In this document: positions 16,650 to 27,175 of the stretch, in pieces
Numbering within the stretch: the first letter of the stretch is position 1
Layout: every line of letters starts with the position of its first letter
From: Paracoccus sp. DMF-8
GTDB lineage: Bacteria; Pseudomonadota; Alphaproteobacteria; Rhodobacterales; Rhodobacteraceae
NCBI RefSeq assembly: GCF_029309835.1
Contig: NZ_JARJHL010000005.1
Span: 186,001-250,000 of the forward strand
Reading direction: 5' to 3'
DNA: 64,000 bases
Notes under the pieces: generated by a model
Told to the model about the DNA's origin: nothing
The model's input: only the letters and a program-made list of their open reading frames with translations
Database searches by the model: none
Made by a program: the position numbers and the translations under genes

Positions 16650-17566
16650 CGCATTGCCCCGAACACGATCCCGATGGCCCGCCGATCAGCAATATGGCCC
16701 ATCAGCACGCCTTTACCATCACCGGGTCCGAGACGCTGTTTGCGACCCATATGACCCAGTATTTCAACGAGATGCACAAGTATCAGCTGGTCATCCGCTT
16801 TTCCTTGCCCGCCGAAATCGCGACGGCGCTGCGGCGGGTCCGGGCGCAATATCCGCGCGACCTGTTCGTGCTGGCCAATGACGACAGCGACGAATTCAAC
16901 GTCCCTTCGCTGGCTGCGGGACTGAGGCCCGCGTTCACCGGCAATATCTTTCAGGGCGTACCGCCCTTTGGTCCCGAGGATGAACAGGACCCGCATTTCT
17001 TTCCTCGGGATCTGAAACGGGTGCGCCCGGTCTTTGCCAAGATCCCGGTGACGGTCGAACGCAGCGTCTATTTCCGGCCCTTTTCCCACGGCGAGGCCCT
17101 GCCCGATACCGCCCATTACCTGATGTTCGGACGCGGGGCCGAGGCGCATATGACCAACCTGCAATACGCCCCGGTCGCGGGCGTCAGGGATGGGCGGATG
17201 CTGTTCGGGCCGGGCTATGACCATGTCCTCAGCCTGCCCCGCACGCCCGACTGGATCGCGCCCGACATGCTGGAAGCGGGGATCATCGTCACCGTGCCTT
17301 CGGTCCCCCTGCGCGGCCCGGATGGCGCGCCCCGCATCCCCTGCGGCATCCCTCTACCCGAAGGTCAGCAGGTCACGCTGGATTATCGCGGCCTGCCCCG
17401 CGACCCCGCCCTGACCGTGACCGCCGGGCCCAGTTTCTTCTGCGCGACCGCCGTGTGCAACAGCGAGGGGCTGGATGTCTGCCCGCCGGAATCGGCGATG
17501 CATGCCTCTGTCACGCCGGATGAATATCTGGTGCCCCATTCCGCCCCGGAGCCCGCCGATGTCTGA
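16646..17566 (+). CDS. Conserved hypothetical protein, partner of the decarboxylase
   Basis: A 306-residue soluble protein with no signal peptide or membrane segment. The ATG at 16646 follows TTGGAGGGA and overlaps the decarboxylase stop by ATGA, so it is co-translated. Features seen: HQHAFTITGSETLFATHMTQYFNEMHKYQLVI near the N-terminus, several His and Tyr-rich beta-like stretches, and a C-terminal part with three Cys (FFCATAVCNSEGLDVC). I do not recognise the family. Coupling to the decarboxylase suggests a function linked to amine production or sensing. Its stop overlaps the cyclase start by 8 bases. Confidence 0.6.
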   Translation: MTHCPEHDPDGPPISNMAHQHAFTITGSETLFATHMTQYFNEMHKYQLVIRFSLPAEIATALRRVRAQYPRDLFVLANDDSDEFNVPSLAAGLRPAFTGNIFQGVPPFGPEDEQDPHFFPRDLKRVRPVFAKIPVTVERSVYFRPFSHGEALPDTAHYLMFGRGAEAHMTNLQYAPVAGVRDGRMLFGPGYDHVLSLPRTPDWIAPDMLEAGIIVTVPSVPLRGPDGAPRIPCGIPLPEGQQVTLDYRGLPRDPALTVTAGPSFFCATAVCNSEGLDVCPPESAMHASVTPDEYLVPHSAPEPADV

Positions 17567-18352
17567 CAGCGCATCCCAACCCGAATTCGGCCACGAAGAC
17601 CTGTGGCGCCAGATCTTTCACGACGGCCACCCGGTCCTGACGGGCAAGCAGCGCCGCTATCGGATGCTGCCGGGCATGCCGCGCTGCAAGATGTGTTTCG
17701 CCCCCTTTGGCGGCTTTGGCGGCTGGATCGCGCGGCGCATCGGGCTGCGCCCGTCCTTTCGCAATCCGCGTTTCTGCAATGCCTGCGACAAGTTCATCGA
17801 ACAGTTCCCCGGCGGGGCCGAGGTCCCGGTCAGCATCCTGTTTTGCGACCTGCGCGGATCCGTGGCGCTTGGCATGAGCTGGGTGGCGCGGGCTATGCCG
17901 CGACGGTTGCGCGGATGCGCGATCTGGTGGTGGCGGCGCTGTGGCAGCATGACGGTTTCGTGCTGGAATTTCAGGGCGATTCCGTGATCGGCATCTGGCC
18001 CCCCGGCTTTTCCGGTCCCGATCACGCGCAGAAGGCCGTGGCCGCCGCCCGCACCGTGGCCGCGGCCCTGTCGCGCCAGCCGCAGGGCAAGGATCCGGTT
18101 CAGGCGGGCATGGGGCTGCACACGGGCCAGGCCTTTGTCTGCACATTCTCCGCCGCCAGCGGCAAGCTGCAAGAGGTCGGCGCCTTTGGTCAGGCCATGA
18201 ACATCGCGGCCCGGCTGTCGGCGCTGGCCGAACCGGGCCAGATTCTGGTCACGCAGGCGATTTGTGACGCGGCGGGGCGGCAGCCGGACGATATGCGTGA
18301 TGTCACCCTGAAAGGCATCGACGCACCGGTGCGGATCACGGCTCTGGCCTGA
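17559..18352 (+). CDS. Class III adenylate/guanylate cyclase with N-terminal Cys cluster, frameshifted
   Basis: Residues 40-85 hold two CxxC pairs (CKMC...CNAC) around a basic segment, a probable zinc- or metal-binding module. Then comes the nucleotide cyclase domain: VPVSILFCDLRGSVALG (first metal Asp), FVLEFQGDSVIGIWPPG (second metal Asp), GMGLHTGQAFVCTFSAASGKLQEVGAFGQAMNIAARLSALA (substrate-binding loop) and ILVTQAICDAAG. The frame changes near 17880: one missing base restores ELGGAGYAATVARM. Both metal Asp residues are present, so the enzyme should be active if the indel is an error. It overlaps the convergent Crp/Fnr gene by 17 bases, an attractive but unproven cyclic-nucleotide link. 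Confidence 0.8.
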
Positions 18353-18992
18353 TTTCCCCGCCATCCTCCAGCGTTGCGGCCAGTTCCGCGCGCGAGGGCA
18401 CATGCAGCGCCCTGCCCTTGCGCGCGACCAGCCCCATCCGCGCCAGCCTGCTCATTTCCCGCGAAACCGCCTCGCGGTGGGTGGCGATGCGGGCGGCCAG
18501 TTCCAGATGGGCCGGGGCCGGGTCCAGCCGATGCGGGCCGTCATGCCCCGCAGGGATCTGGCGCAGCAATTCGCGCACCAGCCTTTCGCGCACCAGTTGC
18601 GTGCCGAATTCATAGACCCGTTCCGACAGGCTGCGGATCCGGCTGACGAAATGCAGATGCAAGGGCCGGGCAAAGGCGGGCATCTCCATCAGCGACAGGA
18701 AGTCGCGCCGCGAGACCCAGGCCGTGCGCCCCTGATCGCGGGCGACCACGCTGGCCGAACGCGCCCCCCCGTCGATCGCCGCCAGCATGCCCACCAGATC
18801 ACCCGGCACGACGCGGGCATAGATGACCATCTTGCCCTCGGGCGAATGGGCCAGCACATCGGCCGTGCCGTCCAGCATCAGGAAAACATCGTGGCTATCA
18901 TCCGCCTCGCGGATCAGGGCGGCGCCGGCCGCATGGCTGCGTTCACGGGCCGCAGCCAGAAAGATCGCACGCGCATCGCCTGATATCTGCAT
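18336..18992 (-). CDS. Crp/Fnr family transcription regulator
   Basis: A 218-residue protein with an N-terminal cyclic-nucleotide-binding-like beta roll (LIREADDSHDVFLMLDGTADVLAHSPEGKMVIYARVVPGDLVGMLAAIDGGARSASVVA), a dimerisation helix and a C-terminal winged helix (LAARIATHREAVSREMSRLARMGLV). In CRP the cAMP pocket has GE near the phosphate-binding cassette. Here the equivalent is PGDLVGMLAAIDGGARSASV, so the Glu is replaced, but the R-S pair is kept. No N-terminal Cys cluster is present, so it is not an oxygen-sensing Fnr. It faces the cyclase gene and is divergent from the toxin-like pair, which it could control. Confidence 0.85.
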   Translation of the reverse strand: MQISGDARAIFLAAARERSHAAGAALIREADDSHDVFLMLDGTADVLAHSPEGKMVIYARVVPGDLVGMLAAIDGGARSASVVARDQGRTAWVSRRDFLSLMEMPAFARPLHLHFVSRIRSLSERVYEFGTQLVRERLVRELLRQIPAGHDGPHRLDPAPAHLELAARIATHREAVSREMSRLARMGLVARKGRALHVPSRAELAATLEDGGEIRPEP

Positions 18993-19148
18993 CCCGTTCC
19001 CATCACGAAAAAATGCCTGCCGTGCGATTATTCCGCCTTGCTGTGCGAAATGCCACTGAGCGGCCCCGGAAATTCCCGCAAGTTGAGTTTACCCAAGGGA
19101 ACAACCACCCAAGGGGTTTTCAACCCGGAAAACTTCAGGAGGAACATC

Positions 19149-19481
19149 ATGGCATTGCAAAAAATTGGCAAGATGAGCCTGCATAATGGCGGCGGCTTCG
19201 TGGCGCGGATGAAATTCGCCTATGTCGATGACGAAGGCCAGAAGAAAGACACCAAGCGCACCGGCGACATCCTGCTGGGCCAGACCAAGACCGCAACGCT
19301 CGACGATTTCGGCATTCCCGATGGCTCGCTGGTCTATCTGCATGTCGATGTGGTCTGGGGGCGCGACAACGAAGCGGCGCGCGCATTCACCTACGAAAAG
19401 GGCAACACCTGCACGGCGGCCTATACGATCACCGGCACGACCCTGTCGAACACGCTTGGCCTGATCGACGTCAACTGCTGA
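19149..19481 (+). CDS. Small beta-sandwich-like protein (possible PUD1_2/aegerolysin-like)
   Basis: A 110-residue protein from ATG 19149, which has a strong AGGAGG site 6 bases upstream. Sequence features are alternating beta strands: MSLHNGGGFVARMKFAYVDD, TGDILLGQTKTATLDDFGIPDGSLVYLHVDVVWG, YTITGTTLSNTLGLIDVNC. No signal peptide or membrane helix is present. The layout recalls the 'up-regulated in Daf-2' (PUD1_2) family, whose fold is aegerolysin-like; this is a recollection by pattern and not a search result. It is 22 bases upstream of an ETX/MTX2-type pore former. Aegerolysins act with a larger partner protein in fungi, so a two-component unit is an attractive inference. Confidence 0.55.
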   Translation: MALQKIGKMSLHNGGGFVARMKFAYVDDEGQKKDTKRTGDILLGQTKTATLDDFGIPDGSLVYLHVDVVWGRDNEAARAFTYEKGNTCTAAYTITGTTLSNTLGLIDVNC

Positions 19482-19503
19482 CCCTTCCAACCGGAGCAAG
19501 CCC

Positions 19504-20652
19504 ATGTCTTTGCAATATCTGGATACGGTGCAGATCAGCGCCATCCTGATCGACGCCTGGCAAAACCATCTGGAAACCGAAAAGGACCCTGCCGGAGGAC
19601 AGTGGTTCACCAACGGTCCCGGCAACAACGGCGGGCTGTTCGGCAAGCTGGTCGATGAACTGGCGACGGAACTGGTCTTTGACACCCCGGCCCAGACCTT
19701 CAGAGTCTATCAATCGGCTGCGGCGACGGGCATCGTCGACAACCGCAACGGCCTGACCCCCGAACAGGTCGTGGGCCTGTCCTGCAGCTTTCAGGACACG
19801 GTGACAACGACCCATGCGGTCAGCAAGGCGGTCAAGACCGGCACCACCGTGTCGATCAAGGGCGCGCTGAAAGGCGGGGTCTTTGAAAAGGAATTCGGCA
19901 TCAGCTTTTCCGCCGAATATTCGCATTCCTGGACGGATACCTCATCCGTTTCCTCGTCCGAGACGCGCAATTTCAACGTCTCGGTCCCGGTCAGGAATGT
20001 GCCGAAGGGACGGGTCTGGCAGGTCGTCCTGATGGCCAACAAGAAAGAACTGTCGATGCCCTACCGCGCCGACATCATCCTGAAAGGCAATACGGTAGCG
20101 AATTTCCAATCGCCGATCCGTGGCCAGAAAATCTGGACGGCCGATGCCGGAACCCTGTGCGACTGGATCGGTCGCTTTGGTTCGGCGGGGGACGAGTCCT
20201 GGACATACGGGCGCAATCCCGTAGATCCCACGCAGGGGCGGATTTCCCTGCATGGCGTGATGAAGGCGGTCCATACGGTCAATTTCACCGTGCGGACGCT
20301 GGATGTCACAGACAGCTTCCGACCCGATGGCAGTGATGATCTGGTCCTTGCGACCGATGCCCGTTCGGAAGCGAAGGTTGTTGACGAGGTCCTGGTTAAC
20401 GAGGCTCGCCGCCGCCTGACGTCTCCTGGCAGGCACGGCGCAGCCCCGTCTTTTCGGTCGTCCCTTGACGTTCGGAAAGGCGGGGCTGTCTGCGTGCTGA
20501 CATGTGGCCTTTCCGCCTGTCGCGCGATCATGAAAATGCGCGCGAATTTCGTCTGGATGTTTCCGTTTTATTCACATCTTTGTCCCTATGCTGGCTGGAA
20601 CGAAAGGGGGACGTATGATCCGGTCTTGCAAATCGGTGGCAATCGGGGGTGA
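19504..20652 (+). CDS. ETX/MTX2 (aerolysin-type) beta-pore-forming toxin-like protein
   Basis: The frame codes 382 residues, of which about 305 look native. Residues about 90-190 carry the Ser/Thr-rich alternating pattern of the ETX/MTX2 insertion hairpin: SFQDTVTTTHAVSKAVKTG, EFGISFSAEYSHSWTDTSSV, SSSETRNFNVSVPVRNVPKG, then RVWQVVLMANKKELSMPYRADIIL, matching epsilon-toxin/Mtx2 proteins. No signal peptide is seen, so release would need lysis or another route. After about residue 303 the sequence becomes low-complexity and Cys/Arg-rich and runs through a hairpin at 20441-20488. A one-base slip near 20410 would end the protein at TGA 20417-20419, so the last 75 residues are probably not real. 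Confidence 0.75.
   Translation: MSLQYLDTVQISAILIDAWQNHLETEKDPAGGQWFTNGPGNNGGLFGKLVDELATELVFDTPAQTFRVYQSAAATGIVDNRNGLTPEQVVGLSCSFQDTVTTTHAVSKAVKTGTTVSIKGALKGGVFEKEFGISFSAEYSHSWTDTSSVSSSETRNFNVSVPVRNVPKGRVWQVVLMANKKELSMPYRADIILKGNTVANFQSPIRGQKIWTADAGTLCDWIGRFGSAGDESWTYGRNPVDPTQGRISLHGVMKAVHTVNFTVRTLDVTDSFRPDGSDDLVLATDARSEAKVVDEVLVNEARRRLTSPGRHGAAPSFRSSLDVRKGGAVCVLTCGLSACRAIMKMRANFVWMFPFYSHLCPYAGWNERGTYDPVLQIGGNRG
20441..20488 (+). terminator. Hairpin after the toxin-like gene
   Basis: CAGCCCCGTCTTTTCGG and its near-complement TCGGAAAGGCGGGGCTG form a long stem with two mismatches. No T tract follows, so it may be a weak terminator or an RNA-stabilising hairpin. Confidence 0.4.
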
Positions 20653-20840
20653 CGGGTCCGACGGTCTGACACCCTGCTGACGGCGACGGCAGAACGCCCG
20701 ATTGAAATCCAGAACCGCAAGGCGTGGCCCGTCCACGCAGCGAACACCACATGACCGCGCATGGTTTTGCGTGCAGCCTTTGGCGTGGCTTGACACACGG
20801 GGGGGGTATCTTGCGCGGCATCGAACAAAAGGGAATGCAC

Positions 20841-22067
20841 ATGAACACAGTCGGCTTCGAACAGATCCGCGAACAGATCAAGCTGGTGATCTGGGATCTG
20901 GATGAGACGTTCTGGAAAGGCACGCTCAGCGAGGAAGGCATCACCCCGATCGCGGAAAACATCCGCATCCTGCGCGAATTGACCGATCGCGGGATCGTCT
21001 GTTCGATCTGTTCGAAAAACGACTTCGACACCGCCCGCGAAAAGCTGCAGGAACTGGGGATCTGGGACCTGTTCGTCTTTCCCCATATCGACTGGTCGCC
21101 CAAGGGTCAGGCGATCAGCGCCATGCTGGACCGGATGGGCCTGCGCGCGGCCAATACCCTGTTTCTGGACGACAATCACCTCAACCTCGAAGAGGTCGCG
21201 TTTTTCAACGACGGCATCGCCTGTGTCGATGGCAGGCTGGATCTGTCGCCTCTGTTGGACCTGCCCCAGCTTGCGGGCAAGGACGACCGCGACCATTCGC
21301 GGCTGAAACAATACAAGGTCATGGAAGGCAAGCTGACCGAACAACGCGAAAGCGGCCTCTCGAACGAGGATTTCCTGCGCCAGTCCGGCATCCAGATCCG
21401 CATCATCACAGATATCGACGACCAGATGGACCGGGTGCTGGAACTGCTGAACCGCACGAACCAGCTGAATTTCACCAAGATCCGCGCCAATACCGACGAT
21501 GAAAAGACCGCCCTGCAACAGTTGCTGTCGGTTTCGGGGATGCATGCCGGGCTGGTCCATGTCCGCGACCGCTATGGCGATTACGGCATCGTCGGCTTCT
21601 TTTGCGTGCGGACGAAATATTCGGGCAATACCGCCCATCATTTCGCCTTTTCCTGCCGCACCCTCAATATGGGGGTCGAACAATGGGTCTGGGCCAAACT
21701 CGGCCGCCCCGAGATGAAACTGGTGGGGCCGGTCGCCTCGAAACTCGACACGCCCGCGACGGTCGACTGGATTTCCGAGGTTTCGGATTTCGATCAGGAC
21801 GAAATCCGTGTCGAGGTGCCGCCGTCGGTCGACTGGACCGACAGCACGCTGTCCTATGCCTATCTCAGCTTCAGCCAGAACCGGATGCAGTTCGCGCCCA
21901 GCCTGTTTCCGGTCGGACGGGGCGGGCTGCGCAGCGCAAGGGGATTGAAATCCATCACTTTTCCGCAAAAGCGCATCAGCCAATGGCTGCCCGCCTTCCG
22001 CATCGGCCTGAACAGGCAGGGCCCACTCAAAGATGCCGATATCCTGCATGGCACGGATGACGGATAG
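20841..22067 (+). CDS. FkbH-like HAD-IIIC phosphatase domain protein
   Basis: A 408-residue protein from ATG 20841 (AAAGGGA upstream). The HAD motif I is IKLVIWDLDETFWKGTL, motif II is VCSICSKNDFDTA, and motif III/IV is TLFLDDNHLNLEEV, as in FkbH proteins that load glyceryl units onto acyl carrier proteins in polyketide or surface-polysaccharide synthesis. A GNAT-like half follows (NFTKIRANTDDEKTAL, HVRDRYGDYGIVGFF). Typical FkbH proteins have an additional N-terminal SGNH-like part, missing here. The 3' end (SITFPQKRISQWLPAFRIGL...) is not conserved as far as I can judge. No polyketide synthase or carrier protein is next to it, so the partner is unknown. Confidence 0.75.
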   Translation: MNTVGFEQIREQIKLVIWDLDETFWKGTLSEEGITPIAENIRILRELTDRGIVCSICSKNDFDTAREKLQELGIWDLFVFPHIDWSPKGQAISAMLDRMGLRAANTLFLDDNHLNLEEVAFFNDGIACVDGRLDLSPLLDLPQLAGKDDRDHSRLKQYKVMEGKLTEQRESGLSNEDFLRQSGIQIRIITDIDDQMDRVLELLNRTNQLNFTKIRANTDDEKTALQQLLSVSGMHAGLVHVRDRYGDYGIVGFFCVRTKYSGNTAHHFAFSCRTLNMGVEQWVWAKLGRPEMKLVGPVASKLDTPATVDWISEVSDFDQDEIRVEVPPSVDWTDSTLSYAYLSFSQNRMQFAPSLFPVGRGGLRSARGLKSITFPQKRISQWLPAFRIGLNRQGPLKDADILHGTDDG

Positions 22068-22214
22068 CTGCCCCCAGGGACCTGCATCACGAAGGTGACA
22101 CGCATGCTCAAAAATCCGTGGCATGGTGGGCGCGGTGATGCAGTCCCCGGGCAGAGCCCATAAATGGGCCGTATACCGCAAGGGACTGGCAGCGACACGG
22201 CAACGGAGCAACCA

Positions 22215-23471
22215 ATGAAGGCAGTCAACGATACCCGCAGCTATGGCTGGGTTTCCCGAATATTCCATTGGTCCATCGCGGCACTGATCCTGACGGCGAT
22301 CGGGCTGGGCCTTTATGCGAATGCCCTGCCCCATGAGACGCAGGATGAATTGCAACTGGTTTTCGCGGCCTTTTCAATCCACAAGACGGTGGGGATGGTC
22401 ACGCTGTTTCTGGCGCTGGCCCGGATCCTCTGGGCGATTGGCCAGATCAAGCCGCGCCCGCTGCATCCCGAACGCCGCCTGGAAACCTGGGCGGCCGAGG
22501 TCGTGCATTGGGGGCTGTATGCGGGCATGGTCGTGATGCCGCTGTCAGGCTGGTTGCTGCATGCCGCGGCGCCCGGTGCCTTTTCGCGCATCATCTGGCC
22601 CTTTGGGCAAAGACTGCCGGGCGTGCCGGAATCGATGGATCTCAGCAACGCATTCGCCGCATTCCATGCCAGCGGCTGGTGGGTGCTGGCCGCGCTGATC
22701 GTCCTGCATGTCGGCGGCGCGCTGAAACATATGATCATCGACCGCGACGCCACCCTGGCGCGCATGGCCGGAAACCCCGGCCGCGTCCCGGAACCGCCCC
22801 AGCAACATCATCGCGCATCAGCCATTCTGGCCGCGATCACCGGGCTGCTGATCTGGGTCGCGGTGGCAATCGGGTCGCAATATCTGCCGGGTGCAGAGGC
22901 TGAACCCGAAACGTCCGGTCAGGCGCAACCTGCCGAAACCGCGCCGGCCACGGTGCAGGAGGATCAGGCCGCGACGACCGACACCCAGGCCGCAAGCAGC
23001 GCATGGGTCGTCGAAACCGGCACGCTGCGGATTGCGGTCAATCAGGGCGGCTCGACCGTCGAGGGGGGCTTTGCGACCCGGCAGGCGCAGATCGACTACG
23101 ACCCCGACAGCCGCGAGGGCAGCGTGGATGTGACCATCGACATCGCCTCGCTGACGCTTGGCGCGGTGTCGGACAATGCCAAGGGGCCGGAGTTCCTGAA
23201 CGCCGCCGCCTTCCCCGAGGCGCGCTTTCAGGCCGTGATCGCCCCGTCCGAAGGGGATCAACTGGTCGCAAGGGGGGATCTGACCATTGCCGGCCAATCC
23301 GTCCCGGCCGAACTGCCCTTTGATCTGGTCATCGACGGCGATCAGGCGGCGGCAAGCGGCAAGCTGACCATTGACCGCCGCGATTTCGGCGTGGGCCAGA
23401 CCTATGCCGATGAAAGCACGGTGGGTTTCGCGGTCGACATCGGCTTTGACCTGACCGCCATCCGCCAGTGA
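22215..23471 (+). CDS. Cytochrome b561 - YceI fusion protein
   Basis: A 418-residue protein. Residues 1-185 are a four-helix cytochrome b561 (SRIFHWSIAALILTAIGLGLY, IHKTVGMVTLFLALARILWAI, VVHWGLYAGMVVMPLSGWLLH, ALIVLHVGGALKHMIIDRD) with His residues placed to bind two b hemes. A further helix (about 198-218) and an Ala/Glu/Thr linker lead to a YceI domain (about 245-418: WVVETGTLRIAVNQGGSTVEGGF, VDVTIDIASLTLGAVSDN, LTIDRRDFGVGQTYADESTVG), a periplasmic lipocalin-like fold that binds polyprenyl quinone-like lipids. The fusion suggests electron transfer between membrane quinone and a lipid-bound substrate. A strong bidirectional terminator follows. Confidence 0.88.
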   Translation: MKAVNDTRSYGWVSRIFHWSIAALILTAIGLGLYANALPHETQDELQLVFAAFSIHKTVGMVTLFLALARILWAIGQIKPRPLHPERRLETWAAEVVHWGLYAGMVVMPLSGWLLHAAAPGAFSRIIWPFGQRLPGVPESMDLSNAFAAFHASGWWVLAALIVLHVGGALKHMIIDRDATLARMAGNPGRVPEPPQQHHRASAILAAITGLLIWVAVAIGSQYLPGAEAEPETSGQAQPAETAPATVQEDQAATTDTQAASSAWVVETGTLRIAVNQGGSTVEGGFATRQAQIDYDPDSREGSVDVTIDIASLTLGAVSDNAKGPEFLNAAAFPEARFQAVIAPSEGDQLVARGDLTIAGQSVPAELPFDLVIDGDQAAASGKLTIDRRDFGVGQTYADESTVGFAVDIGFDLTAIRQ

Positions 23472-23501
23472 CGCCACAGGCAAAATGCCGCGAATGAAAA
23501 A

Positions 23502-23524
23502 GGGCCGCCCCGTGGCGGCCCTTT
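23502..23524. terminator. Bidirectional rho-independent terminator
   Basis: GGGCCGCC-CCGT-GGCGGCCC followed by TTT, with AAAA before it. It serves both the b561-YceI gene and convergent ndk. Confidence 0.85.
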
Positions 23525-23553
23525 GACTGTCCGGGGACAGGAAACCTTCCGGC

Positions 23554-23976
23554 TCAGCCGACCAGTTCCAGACCCGAGAAGAAAAAGGCGATTTCTTCTT
23601 TCGCGGTTTCCGGTGCATCCGAACCGTGGACCGAGTTTTCACCGACCGACAGGGCGAATTCCTTGCGGATCGTGCCCGCATCGGCGTTTTCCGGGTTGGT
23701 CGCGCCCATGACTTCGCGGTTTTTCAGGATGGCGTTTTCACCTTCCAGAACCTGAACGACGACCGGCTCCGAGGACATGAATTCCACCAGCTCGCCATAG
23801 AAGGGGCGATCCTTGTGGACTTCGTAGAATTTCCCGGCCTGCGCTTGCGACAGGTGCAGGCGTTTCTGGGCGATGATGCGCAGACCTGCATCTTCGAATT
23901 TCTGGTTGATCTTGCCGGTCAGGTTGCGGCGGGTCGCGTCGGGCTTGATGATCGAAAGCGTGCGCTCGGTGGCCAT
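23554..23976 (-). CDS. ndk: Nucleoside diphosphate kinase
   Basis: A 140-residue protein starting [23 protein letters not shown]. The catalytic His is in the loop [16 protein letters not shown], and [15 protein letters not shown] contacts the nucleotide. It balances NTP pools by phosphate transfer through the His. Length and motifs are fully canonical. The start at 23976 is preceded by a GGATC sequence; an upstream in-frame ATG would add about 40 non-conserved residues. Confidence 0.97.
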   Translation of the reverse strand: MATERTLSIIKPDATRRNLTGKINQKFEDAGLRIIAQKRLHLSQAQAGKFYEVHKDRPFYGELVEFMSSEPVVVQVLEGENAILKNREVMGATNPENADAGTIRKEFALSVGENSVHGSDAPETAKEEIAFFFSGLELVG

Positions 23977-24354
23977 GGTGGATCCTTTCCATTTCTTCGA
24001 ACCCCATGGTTCGAAAATCCGCGCCCGGTTATCACGGGGATGGCGTTTTGGAAAGATCAGGCAAACCGGGTCAGGCCCTATTTGATCAGCCACAGCCCCG
24101 CCCTTTCGTCAAAGGCCAGCGGCACCCCGGCTTGCGCGCCAGCACCGGGCCGTCACCCGCCCCCGGATGCCTCTGCCGAACCGGCCGCCCCGCGAACCCA
24201 TGACGGTGCGGGTCGCAGGCGTCAGAGCGACGAGGAATCGCGGCATCCCGCCTGCCTGCGACCCGCCCCCGGAAAAGCCAGTTCGGGCCGCGCGCCCTGC
24301 CCCGGATGCGCGCCAGCGATTGACGTCGGCGCCGCGATGCGGCAATGCGCGGGG
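23977..24354. other. Gene-poor gap between ndk and the ABC-F gene
   Basis: No convincing gene in 378 bases. On the minus strand a short frame ends [15 protein letters not shown] at a TAG near 24078, which looks like the end of a real protein. Stops occur within 50 codons upstream, so it is at most a remnant. The region should also contain the promoters for ndk and the ABC-F gene. Confidence 0.4.
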
Positions 24355-26212
<1,858 letters not shown>

Positions 26213-26307
26213 CGGTGCTTGACTCGCGCCCGACAAGCTGCCAATGGCCAGATTACGCCGGCCGATTTCAACAGATGATTCCGCCCCTTGCGTACGGAGT
26301 AGTGACC

Positions 26308-27052
26308 ATGCGCGCCCTTCTCGTCCTGATGCTGCTCGCCGCCCCGGCTGGCGCCCAGACCTTTGGCAACAACGGCTATGTCCTGTCGGGCGATCTGGGG
26401 CTTGGGGTGAAATACGGCCCCGGAATACATGGGTCCGGACGATCAGGACGCCTCGGTCTGGATCATCCTGCGCAATGGTTCGCTGACGCGCCAGAAGGCG
26501 GATGGCCGCGAAACCACGGACGGTCTGTCCATCGTTCCGTCGTTCAACCTGATCGGCAGCCGCGGTGCGGACGACCATGACGCGCTGCGCGGCATGGATG
26601 ACATCAGCCGCGCGGGCGAGATCGGCTTTCAGGTCGCCTATGATCAGGGGCCGGCGCGCGGCTATATCGCGCTGCGCAAGGGCTTTGGCGGGTACAAGGG
26701 GCTGGTCGGCGAATTCGGTGCGAGATACCAATATGCGGCCACCGACCGCCTGACGATCACCCCCCGCGCCGAGGCGCAATTCAGCAGCGACGATTTCACC
26801 GAAACCTATTTCGGCGTCACTGCGGATGAATCGATCACCAGCGGTTATGACGCCTATGCACCGGGTGGCGGGATCTATTCCGCCGCGATCGAGGTCGAGG
26901 CGCGCTATGCCGTGACCGACACGATGGCCGTTCTGGGCGAGTTCCGCTACACGCGCCTGCTGGGCGATGCGGCGGATTCGCCCATCGTGCAGGACAAGGA
27001 CCAGCCGTCCGTCCGGCTTGGCGTCGTGCGCCGCTTCAGCACTGGTTTCTGA
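26308..27052 (+). CDS. MipA/OmpV family outer-membrane protein, frameshifted
   Basis: Starts MRALLVLMLLAAPAGAQ, a classic signal peptide with AxA cleavage site. The mature N-terminus (GYVLSGDLGLGVKYGP) is followed, after one extra G near 26425, by EYMGPDDQDASVWIILRNGSL, matching the 'YxGSDDY' region of MipA/OmpV proteins. Then a beta-barrel with alternating aromatic strands: GEIGFQVAYDQGP, FGARYQYAATDRLTITPRAEAQF, YFGVTADESITSGYDAYAPGGG, GEFRYTRLLGDAADSPIVQD, and terminal Phe (FSTGF). Family members form outer-membrane barrels and in E. coli MipA scaffolds murein hydrolase and synthase. Physiological role here unknown. Confidence 0.8.
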
Positions 27053-27175
27053 CGGCGGCCAGTTTTCTGACGGCGACCGGAACCGGCCCATCGCTTTGCT
27101 GGCGCACGCTCTGGACCGGGGCGCGCGCTTTGCCTATATGTTCACCTAGGAAATCAACAACCGGGGCATCAGGCC

